Part shown: positions 14,301 through 19,073 of the stretch, piece by piece
Numbering within the stretch: position 1 is the stretch's first letter
How the letters are laid out: each line of letters begins with the position of its first letter
Origin: DASRJX01 sp035649235
GTDB lineage: Bacteria > Acidobacteriota > Polarisedimenticolia > Gp22-AA2
DNA length: 19,073 nucleotides
Assembly: GCA_035649235.1 (NCBI GenBank)
Contig: DASRJX010000200.1
Span: forward strand, 1 to 19,073
Direction of reading: 5' to 3'
Notes under the pieces: generated by a model
Databases searched by the model: none
Seen by the model: only the letters and a program-made list of their open reading frames with translations
What the model was told of the DNA's origin: nothing
Program-made: the position numbers and the translations under genes

Positions 14301-14459
14301 AAGGGAGCAGAGGCGGTCGCGGCGGTGCCGCCCCCCGGCGACGGCCAGGTAGGCGAGCAGGGCACGGGTCTTCTTCGACGGCGGCAGGGGGACTGCGGCG
14401 CGACCCCGCACCACCTCCATATCGCCGAGGAAGCGAAGGACGAGGGGATGGCTGGCCAC
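11367..14459 (-). CDS. Large SARP-type transcriptional regulator: winged-helix and BTAD, AAA ATPase, TPR
   Basis: The GTG at 14459 puts the conserved Leu-Arg-Phe-Leu-Gly start of a SARP-type DNA-binding domain at residues 7-11; the open frame further upstream (to 14573) has no ribosome site. The product has 1030 residues. It contains a winged-helix DNA-binding domain (about 7-95, with Lys-Lys-Thr-Arg-Ala-Leu-Leu-Ala-Tyr-Leu-Ala), a bacterial transcriptional activation domain (about 100-235), a Pro/Ala linker, then a STAND-type ATPase with Walker A Gly-Glu-Pro-Gly-Ile-Gly-Lys-Ser (308-315) and Walker B Leu-Val-Ala-Phe-Asp-Asp-Val-His-Trp (406-414). A long Ala/Arg/Leu-rich helical TPR region runs from about 640 to the end. 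AfsR-like proteins of this build activate specialised metabolism or stress genes after ATP-dependent assembly. It is divergent from the di-iron protein, a likely target, and is followed by the DUF4242 gene. Confidence 0.85.
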   Translation of the reverse strand: MASHPLVLRFLGDMEVVRGRAAVPLPPSKKTRALLAYLAVAGGRHRRDRLCSLLWDVADDPRGALRWSLSKLRAIVDEPGRERIAADRDSVSFGALGARVDVLAIRERLAGGADALSVEDLEAAASELRGEFLEGLDLSDFHDFHAWCVAMREDVRKARVAVHEGLLRRLGADAPRALPFARALVQADPFSAPARAHLLRLLAATGRLREAADHFETARRILEEAGPAAVAALTSSWEEIRRRARSAPAAVDAATPAAAPSHDTTPRVGANRRTHLPLVGRDAETDRLRDLLDEVAARRRERTVLIFGEPGIGKSRLLSSLVAMQRARGGLILEGGCFEAECGRSYGPWVEGLRRLPPASLGEPLLSALAPLLGRAPSATTGDETRERLFGAVVDLIAARVAAPLLVAFDDVHWCDAASAELLHYVARLNHHRPVLIALAAREGELMDNDPVRRLLRGLRSEGDVEEIRLGPLGREEVAALARAIAPGADARRVFEESQGNPLFAAELARAGRPAGDDLPPRLWDVVRDRIDRLPAGPAEVLRWGAALGCGFRVDSLSRVVSLDADRLVAALETLERHALLGATAGAGADGQYTFSHDVVRRVVYGGLSEPRRRLMHAKIARVLGESSSGDDTAADRAHHAALAGDPEMAALACIEAGRRCLRLFAGADAFALALRGARFAEALPEPERTRRLIELAEIRFSARRPPAIEAAAAEIEALAERAIDLGCAGHARLGFHLLGWLRWEEGDAGGAGRHLMRAEAVSRSGDERERAVAMGEAARCLALLEKDLGEAEALAREAWALEKRAGFEHAATHDALGMLRLHEGRLADAAELFGRARSLARRDGDAMGEFLAIEHLIAVEMERGDAAAARRLSADLIDLGAKHRDGSEAPFARAVEALSRCASGEEAARGDLAAALGDLRGADSKQRLAFVLVRASCLDLDRGDAMAAKSSAEEALALAGALKRPSDSALARAALARAADRMGDRSGSRMHREAIAGTLPPTLSAAARAAIEALADRAPAKAQSRRRAR

Positions 14460-14497
14460 GGGGGGACGCGCTCCGGTTGTTCCCGACGGTCCCGCGT

Positions 14498-14527
14498 ATT
14501 CTGGGACGCCGGCGCCACCGGGGTCAA
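14498..14527 (-). promoter_or_regulatory. Sigma70-like promoter of the SARP regulator
   Basis: On the minus strand TTGACC (14527-14522), an 18-nt spacer and CAGAAT (14503-14498) form a promoter that would start transcription near 14490, about 30 nt upstream of the GTG at 14459. The box matches are good for GC-rich DNA. Confidence 0.5.
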
Positions 14528-14685
14528 GTGGCCGCCGGGCGCGGAACTGGCCGTACCGGGCCGCCGGCCGCATTTTCCACGCCCATTCCCACGCTGGCTC
14601 AAACGGTGCCGTCGTCTATTGAGTCTGCGGGCGGACGGACCGCCCGAGGGACGAGACGATGTCGAGCCGCGAAAGGAGACACCCC

Positions 14686-15666
14686 ATGGAAACGACGACC
14701 ATGACCGCGAACCCCACCCTGCGTCCGGCGACCCTGCCGGCCGAGCCCAGGACCCAGGCGCCCGCCTACACCTACGAGGAGACCCTGCAGGCGGCCCAGC
14801 GAGTGAACTGGAAGATCGAGGACATCATCGGCGGCGAGCGCCGCCTCGACTTCTCCCGCCCGTTCATGCCCGAATCCCTGGCGCGCGTCGCGACCCTGGA
14901 CTTCCTGACGGAGGCCGAGCAGCGGACGCTGAACCAGATCCGCGGCAACGCCTACCTCTGCATCTTCGGGCTGGTGGAGGAGTTCATCCTCCCCTTCGTG
15001 ATGGATCACGCCCGCCCGATGCTCCATGGAGACGACTGGAGGGTCCGGGCGCTGCTGCAGTTCGCCGGCGAGGAGGCGAAGCACATCCAGCTGTTCAAGC
15101 GCTTCCGCGAGGAGTTCGAGAAGGGGTTCGGAACGCGCTGCGAGGTGATCGGGCCGCCCGAGGCGATCGCCCGGGCCATCCTCTCCAAGCACCCGCTCTC
15201 GGTGGCGCTGGTCATCCTGCACATCGAGTGGATGACGCAGCGGCACTATCTCGACAGCATCAAGGACGACCGGGACCTCGACCCGCAGTTCAAGAGCCTC
15301 CTCAAGCATCACTGGATGGAGGAGGCGCAGCACGCCAAGCTCGACACCCTGATGGTCGAGGCGCTCGCCGCCGCCTGCACCCCCGAGGAGATCGCGCGGG
15401 CCGTGGACGGGTACCTGGAGATCGGCGGGATGCTCGACGCCGGCCTGACGCAGCAGACCGAGTTCGACAGGGACGCTTTCGAGCGCGCCACCGGCCGCCG
15501 TCTCACCGACAAGGAGAAAGAGACGTTCACGAGCCTGCAGCTGCAGGCGAACCGGTGGACGTACCTCGGCACGGGCATGACGCACCCCAAGGTCCTCGAG
15601 ACCTTCGAGCGCACCATGCCGGGCGCGCGGGCGAAGATCGAGAACGTCGCACCGCTCTTCAGCTGA
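14686..15666 (+). CDS. AurF-like di-iron oxygenase family protein
   Basis: The ATG at 14686 has AAGGAG (14673-14678) 7 nt upstream; an ATG at 14659 in frame has none. The 326-residue, all-helical protein has the ligand set of a ferritin-like di-iron site. Glu98/Glu99 is in Leu-Val-Glu-Glu-Phe, Glu130 and His133 in Glu-Glu-Ala-Lys-His, Glu181 in His-Ile-Glu-Trp, and His209, Glu213 and His216 in His-Trp-Met-Glu-Glu-Ala-Gln-His. The His-x3-Glu-x2-His ending matches the seventh-ligand arrangement of the p-aminobenzoate N-oxygenase AurF, so an O2-dependent oxygenase is more likely than an iron-storage protein. The substrate is unknown. It is cytoplasmic, with no signal peptide. It is divergent from the SARP-type regulator, which may control it. 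A strong hairpin follows the stop. Confidence 0.75.
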   Translation: METTTMTANPTLRPATLPAEPRTQAPAYTYEETLQAAQRVNWKIEDIIGGERRLDFSRPFMPESLARVATLDFLTEAEQRTLNQIRGNAYLCIFGLVEEFILPFVMDHARPMLHGDDWRVRALLQFAGEEAKHIQLFKRFREEFEKGFGTRCEVIGPPEAIARAILSKHPLSVALVILHIEWMTQRHYLDSIKDDRDLDPQFKSLLKHHWMEEAQHAKLDTLMVEALAAACTPEEIARAVDGYLEIGGMLDAGLTQQTEFDRDAFERATGRRLTDKEKETFTSLQLQANRWTYLGTGMTHPKVLETFERTMPGARAKIENVAPLFS

Positions 15667-15674
15667 GGGAGGAG

Positions 15675-15706
15675 GGGCCGGCTCCGCCTCCGGGCGGGGC
15701 CGGCCC
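15675..15706 (+). terminator. Hairpin terminator with UCCG tetraloop after the di-iron gene
   Basis: A continuous 14-bp stem with one U-G wobble (15675-15688 with 15693-15706) closes a TCCG loop on a C-G pair, a UNCG-class tetraloop of high stability. It begins 8 nt after the stop codon. No T-run follows, so it would act as a GC-rich terminator or an RNA 3'-end stabiliser. Confidence 0.55.
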
Positions 15707-15800
15707 GCCCGCCGCGGGACCCGCCGGGGCGAGTCTCAAGGGCCCTAGACCCGAAGCCGGCCGGGCATTATGTTGCGGCCACGGGGCCTCCGAGGTGGGC

Positions 15801-16955
15801 GTGACGGAATCGAAACTGCGCGGCAACCTCCAGCGGCTGCAGGCGTACCGCCAGCAGCACGCCAGTATGGAGATCGCCGGCTTCTTCGCCGCCGGGTTTC
15901 TGTTCGACATCGTCACGCTCTCCCGCATCGACGACACCTTCACGCTCGTCCAGCAGGGGCTGTACCTCGTCCTCCTGGTGGGCCTGATGATCCTCGAGGA
16001 GCGCTACCGGGCCGGTGTCGCGAGGCCACCGCGCCTGCTGGAGAAGGCATGGCGCTTCTCCGAGGATGCGATCCACTTCCTCCTGGGGAGCCTGCTGAGC
16101 TCGTTCACCCTCTTCTATCTGAAGAGCAGCTCCGATCTCGCCTCGATCCTGTTCCTGTCGACCCTGGGCGCGCTGCTCGTGGCCAACGAGCTGCCCCGCT
16201 TCCGCGAGCGGGGCCCGATCGTCCGTTTCGCCCTGCTCAGCCTCTGCATGACCACGTACCTGGCGATCCTCTTCCCGGTCCTGCTGGGGTTCCTGAGCAA
16301 GTGGCTGTTCCTGGCGGCGGTGGCGCTGTCGTGCGGAGCCTTCGCCTGGCTGGTGCGGGCGCTGTCGCGCTGGACCGGCGATGCGCTCTCCATCCGCCGG
16401 CACGTGGCCGGGCCGGCCCTGGGCATGCAGGCGCTGCTGGTGGCGGCCTACTTCTGGGGGGCCATCCCGCCGGTGCCCCTGTCGGTGCAGTTCATCGGCA
16501 TCTATCACGAGGTCGTGCCGCCCGGGGCGCAGGAAGCTCCCGAGGCCGGAGGCGCTCCCGCGGGCCCAGCGGGCCCGACCTACATGCTCAAGCACCAGAG
16601 ACCCTGGTGGAAGCTGTGGCAGAACGGCGACCAGGACTTTGTGGCGCGGCCCGGCGACATCGTCTACTGCTTCGCGCGCGTGTTCGCGCCCAACGGCTTC
16701 CGTGACGCCATCTACGTGCACTGGTGGCTGCAGGGACAGAAGGGCGGCTGGCTGGACCAGGGCCGGGCGCAGCTCGACATCAGCGGCGGCCGTGGCGACG
16801 GCTTCCGCGCCTTCGCGACCAAGAAGAACTACCAGCCTGGCCGGTGGCGCGTGGAGGTCGAGACCTACGACGGCCGCGACATCGGCGTCATCCACTTCAA
16901 CCTCATCGACGATCTCACCTCAGGGGTGCGCGACTTCTTCGTCGATCGCCTCTGA
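15801..16955 (+). CDS. Integral membrane protein with C-terminal DUF2914 domain
   Basis: The GTG at 15801 is preceded by GAGG at about 9-nt spacing and a weak -10-like CATTAT at 15766-15771. The 384-residue product has about seven hydrophobic segments in residues 22-235, then a Pro/Ala/Gly linker (about 248-262) and a soluble domain (about 265-384). That domain reads Gly-Asp-Gln-Asp-Phe, Asp-Ile-Val-Tyr-Cys-Phe-Ala-Arg-Val, His-Trp-Trp, Gly-Gly-Arg-Gly-Asp-Gly-Phe-Arg, then Gly-Arg-Trp-Arg-Val-Glu-Val-Glu-Thr-Tyr-Asp-Gly-Arg. This matches DUF2914, found at the C-terminus of proteobacterial and acidobacterial membrane proteins and of unknown function. The conserved His, Cys, Trp and Asp residues suggest a binding site in the periplasm, which is inference. 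It follows the di-iron gene but is separated by a strong hairpin. Confidence 0.8.
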   Translation: MTESKLRGNLQRLQAYRQQHASMEIAGFFAAGFLFDIVTLSRIDDTFTLVQQGLYLVLLVGLMILEERYRAGVARPPRLLEKAWRFSEDAIHFLLGSLLSSFTLFYLKSSSDLASILFLSTLGALLVANELPRFRERGPIVRFALLSLCMTTYLAILFPVLLGFLSKWLFLAAVALSCGAFAWLVRALSRWTGDALSIRRHVAGPALGMQALLVAAYFWGAIPPVPLSVQFIGIYHEVVPPGAQEAPEAGGAPAGPAGPTYMLKHQRPWWKLWQNGDQDFVARPGDIVYCFARVFAPNGFRDAIYVHWWLQGQKGGWLDQGRAQLDISGGRGDGFRAFATKKNYQPGRWRVEVETYDGRDIGVIHFNLIDDLTSGVRDFFVDRL

Positions 16956-16964
16956 GAGCCGGCG

Positions 16965-17312
16965 TCAGGGCGTCCCGGTCTCGCCCGCGGACGGGCCGAA
17001 GCCGCAGCGGTCCCGCATGCCCTGGCGGAAGCGCTCCCGCTCCTCCGGCGTCATGGCCTCCCAGCGCGCGGCCATGCGCCGGCCGACGTTGGAGCGCATG
17101 GAACCGCGCCAGCCGCATCCGCCGAACAGGATCCGGCACAAGGCCAGAAGCCCGAGCGCCTGCCAGAAGGTGATCGCGCTCCAGCCGAAGAGCGGCGGCA
17201 GCAGCCAGTTCCACAGCTGCATCACCACCGTGCCGCCGAGCGCGATGAAGACCAGGATTCCCACGATCGCGAACGGCGCTATCCAGAAAAGTCTTTTCAG
17301 TCTCGGTCCCAT
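16965..17312 (-). CDS. Small membrane protein coupled to an ECF sigma factor
   Basis: The ATG at 17312 has GAGG 8 nt upstream, overlapping the stop of the sigma gene; a GTG at 17321 is an alternative start. The 115-residue protein has two hydrophobic segments (about 10-30 and 45-65), then a basic, Met/Arg-rich helix with Met-Thr-Pro-Glu-Glu-Arg-Glu-Arg-Phe-Arg-Gln-Gly-Met near residue 87. That segment recalls Spy/CpxP-like periplasmic stress or metal-sensing proteins. It could be the membrane partner (anti-sigma or sensor) of the sigma factor just upstream, since no classical zinc-finger anti-sigma is present there. I do not recognise a named family. It ends 9 nt from the convergent DUF2914 gene. 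Confidence 0.65.
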   Translation of the reverse strand: MGPRLKRLFWIAPFAIVGILVFIALGGTVVMQLWNWLLPPLFGWSAITFWQALGLLALCRILFGGCGWRGSMRSNVGRRMAARWEAMTPEERERFRQGMRDRCGFGPSAGETGTP

Positions 17313-17322
17313 GGTCGGCACC

Positions 17323-17907
17323 TCATCCTTTGGTCAGTGCGTCGTAGATGCTCCGCAATCGCTCGCGCAGATGGAGCACCGCATAGTGCTTGCGCGACAG
17401 CAGCGTGTTCACGCTCACGCCGGTCCCGGCGGCGATCTCCTTGAAGCTGCGCCCCTCCACCTCGTGCGCGAGGAACACCTCGCGCTGCTCCCGTGGCAGC
17501 TCCTCGACCGCCAGCGCGATCTCGTCGAGCAGCGCGCGGCGGAAGTAGAGCGCCTCCGGTCCGGCCTCGGGGGAAGGCAGCAGGTCCTCCCACGGCAGCC
17601 GGTCGTCCTCCTCGCCCGCGACGGCAGTCTCGCCGGGCCTCTCCGGCCGCTTCTTCCGGAAGAGGTCGGTGATCCGGTTGCGCGCCACCCGGAACAGCCA
17701 GCCCGTGACGTGGTCGATCGGCATCAGCATCCGGTTCGCTTCCACCAGCTCGTAGAAGACGTCCTGCAGGATTTCCTCGGCATCGCGCGGATCGGGCACC
17801 CGCCGGCGGATGAACTCCCGGAGCCGCGACCGCTCCCGCCCGACGACCTCGGAGATCCGCTGGTCCTGTTCGAGTGCCATCCGCCCCAGGCCCGCCGCGT
17901 CGTTCAT
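17323..17907 (-). CDS. ECF-type RNA polymerase sigma factor (RpoE-like)
   Basis: The ATG at 17907 gives 194 residues. Region 2 is clear at about 25-90: Asp-Ala-Glu-Glu-Ile-Leu-Gln-Asp-Val-Phe (core-binding helix), then Gly-Trp-Leu-Phe-Arg-Val-Ala-Arg-Asn-Arg-Ile-Thr-Asp (promoter melting and -10 recognition). Region 4 at about 130-185 holds Leu-Pro-Arg-Glu-Gln-Arg-Glu-Val-Phe, then Ser-Phe-Lys-Glu-Ile-Ala-Ala and Val-Asn-Thr-Leu-Leu-Ser-Arg, the helix-turn-helix for the -35 box. The acidic linker of about 40 residues is longer than in many relatives. Its ribosome site is weak. It is divergent from the molybdoenzyme gene and co-transcribed with the small membrane protein downstream, its probable regulator. 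Confidence 0.88.
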   Translation of the reverse strand: MNDAAGLGRMALEQDQRISEVVGRERSRLREFIRRRVPDPRDAEEILQDVFYELVEANRMLMPIDHVTGWLFRVARNRITDLFRKKRPERPGETAVAGEEDDRLPWEDLLPSPEAGPEALYFRRALLDEIALAVEELPREQREVFLAHEVEGRSFKEIAAGTGVSVNTLLSRKHYAVLHLRERLRSIYDALTKG

Positions 17908-17939
17908 CCACCGCTGGAGACGTTTGAGGGGGTGCCGGT

Positions 17940-17945
17940 ATTGTA
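17940..17945 (-). promoter_or_regulatory. Candidate -10 box of the sigma/membrane-protein operon
   Basis: TACAAT on the minus strand (17945-17940) matches the -10 consensus at five of six positions, with a leader of about 25 nt before the ATG at 17907. No good -35 box is at 17 nt, so an activator or a different sigma factor may be used. Confidence 0.35.
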
Positions 17946-18008
17946 GAGTGGCCCGCGGGCCGGAGTCGGTTCTGTCCTGGGTCGGACAGCGCCTGGAGTC
18001 GGAAGCAC

Positions 18009-18037
18009 TTGCGCCTCATGAGGTGCCGGCGTACAGT
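18009..18037 (+). promoter_or_regulatory. Sigma70-like promoter of the molybdoenzyme gene
   Basis: TTGCGC (18009-18014), an exact 17-nt spacer and TACAGT (18032-18037) form a promoter. Its predicted start near 18044 leaves only about 6 nt before the ATG at 18050, with no ribosome site, so translation may be leaderless or nearly so. Confidence 0.45.
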
Positions 18038-18049
18038 GCGGTCGGCCTG

Positions 18050-19073
18050 ATGCGCCGCAGAGAGTTTCTCGAATCGGCCGGCCTCGCCGTCCTGGGAGGT
18101 CTCGTCGGCCCTCGGGCGTGGGCGGACGCCTCCACCGGATCGCCTCCCCGTTCGCTGCTCGTCCACAGCCTGCGACCCGAGAACCTGGCCACGCCCGTTG
18201 CGTGGTTCGACAGGCTTCTGACGCCGACGGACGTGTTCTTCGTGCGCAGCCATTTCGGCGCCCCGGCCGTCGTCCGGGAAGGACGGATCCGCGTCGAGGG
18301 TCTCGTCAGGCGTCCCCTCGATCTCGGGCCCTCCGATCTGGAGGCGCTGCCTCAGGTAAAGCTCACGGCCGTGCTGCAGTGTGCCGGGAACGGGAGGGCC
18401 CTCATCGAGCCGAGGGTCCCCGGGGTGCAATGGCTCCACGGCGCCATGGGCCAAGCCACCTGGACCGGCGTGCGCCTGCGCGATCTCCTGGAGCGGGCGG
18501 GCGTGACGAGTGAGGCCCTTCATGTGGGCCTCCGGGGCGCGGACCTGCCCCCCAAGCCGAGCGTGCCCTCGTTCCAGCGCTCCATCCCGCTGCAGCGTGC
18601 GATGGAGGAGACGACCCTCGTCGCGCTGAGCATGAACGGAACGCCGCTGCCCCATGCCCATGGAGGCCCCTTCCGTCTGGTGGTTCCGGGATGGGCGGGG
18701 AATCACTGGATGAAGTGGCTGTCGTCCGTCCGCCCCCAGGTGGAGGAAGCGCAGGGTTTCTACATGCAGACGGGGTACCGCCTTCCGAAGACACCGGTCA
18801 CGCCCGGCGCGGCCGTCCCACCGGAGAGCACCCTGCCCCTCACGACCTTCCCCGTGAAGTCCGTGATCGCTCGGCCGGCCCACGGGAGTCGCCTCCCGCG
18901 GGGGCCTCAGGAGATTGTTGGTGTCGCGTTCTCGGGAGAGGCCCCGATCTCGAGAGTCGAGGTGAGCGTGGACGGTGGGGCGACCTGGCGCGAGGCCGCC
19001 CTTTCGGGCGAGCCGGGCATCGGGCGCTGGCAGATCTTCCGGCTCGCCTTCGACGCTCCCCCAGGGCCCGTGC
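18050..19073 (+). CDS. Tat-exported sulfite oxidase/SoxC-like molybdopterin oxidoreductase (3' end outside window)
   Basis: An ATG at 18050 opens a frame of 341 residues that runs to the window edge without a stop. The N-terminus has a twin-arginine-type signal (Arg-Arg-Arg-Glu-Phe-Leu at 2-7, then a hydrophobic run), so it should be exported folded with cofactor. The sulfite-oxidase-type molybdenum domain is shown by Leu-Gln-Cys111-Ala-Gly-Asn-Gly-Arg, whose Cys is the usual molybdenum ligand, and by His-Gly-Gly-Pro-Phe-Arg-Leu-Val-Val-Pro-Gly-Trp at about 204-215 with a following Lys-Trp-Leu. From about 270 the dimerisation domain begins (Val-Glu-Val-Ser-Val-Asp-Gly-Gly). Known members oxidise sulfite or act in Sox thiosulfate oxidation; which one cannot be told here. 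Any partner cytochrome would lie beyond 19073. Confidence 0.85.
   Translation, partial: MRRREFLESAGLAVLGGLVGPRAWADASTGSPPRSLLVHSLRPENLATPVAWFDRLLTPTDVFFVRSHFGAPAVVREGRIRVEGLVRRPLDLGPSDLEALPQVKLTAVLQCAGNGRALIEPRVPGVQWLHGAMGQATWTGVRLRDLLERAGVTSEALHVGLRGADLPPKPSVPSFQRSIPLQRAMEETTLVALSMNGTPLPHAHGGPFRLVVPGWAGNHWMKWLSSVRPQVEEAQGFYMQTGYRLPKTPVTPGAAVPPESTLPLTTFPVKSVIARPAHGSRLPRGPQEIVGVAFSGEAPISRVEVSVDGGATWREAALSGEPGIGRWQIFRLAFDAPPGPV

Noticed and set aside
13635..15800. In-frame upstream extension of the DUF2914 gene (open back to 13635)
   Set aside because: The extension crosses the regulator and di-iron genes in other frames and has no motifs. The GTG at 15801 has a ribosome site just before the first membrane helices.
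1..19073. CRISPR arrays, insertion sequences, phage genes or attachment sites
   Set aside because: I saw no regularly spaced repeats, transposase or integrase motifs, or flanking direct repeats.

Overview
The window is GC-rich chromosomal DNA (about two thirds G+C by eye) with dense bacterial genes. There are no phage, transposon, CRISPR, tRNA or rRNA signals. The gene set includes a DUF2911 protein, a DUF2914 membrane protein, a DedA-rhodanese fusion, extracytoplasmic-function (ECF) sigma factors and a secreted amidohydrolase with thrombospondin-type-3 repeats. This suggests a Gram-negative soil or sediment bacterium, perhaps Acidobacteriota or a Myxococcota-like lineage; that placement is inference. 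UGA is used here as an ordinary stop (for example at 201, 4436, 9777, 10810, 15666 and 16955).

Layout. 1-201: C-terminal end of a TPR-like protein. 395-1549: secreted DUF2911/TPR protein behind a sigma70-like promoter, ending in a strong hairpin. 1639-3507 (minus): secreted amidohydrolase with a calcium-binding-type tail, with a doubtful cysteine-rich small gene upstream. 3795-5410: ECF sigma factor overlapping a membrane anti-sigma-like protein with two zinc-finger motifs. 5412-8288 (minus): GT39-like membrane glycosyltransferase downstream of a secreted subtilisin-like protease. 8704-9777: secreted protein of unknown function. 9854-10810: DedA-rhodanese fusion. 10811-14459 (minus): SARP-AAA-TPR regulator followed by a tandem DUF4242 protein. 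14686-15666: AurF-like di-iron protein, divergent from the regulator. 15801-16955: DUF2914 membrane protein. 16965-17907 (minus): ECF sigma factor plus a small membrane protein. 18050-19073: Tat-exported sulfite oxidase-like molybdoenzyme, cut by the window edge.

The most striking feature is the DedA-rhodanese gene. An in-frame UGA at 10658-10660 follows the Tyr-Cys-Thr of the rhodanese active-site loop. The same frame then continues for 49 clearly rhodanese-like codons to a second UGA that abuts the next gene with no gap. A perfect 7-bp hairpin with a 5-nt loop lies 14 nt after the first UGA, where a bacterial SECIS element is expected. The gene is therefore a candidate selenoprotein (Cys-Thr-Sec). 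A Cys-to-stop mutation or a sequence error remains possible.

The other organising theme is regulation. There are two ECF sigma loci, each with a membrane partner, and a large SARP-type regulator divergent from an oxidative enzyme. Several genes (8704, 9822 and perhaps 18050) have a -10 box so close to the start codon that leaderless translation is plausible.
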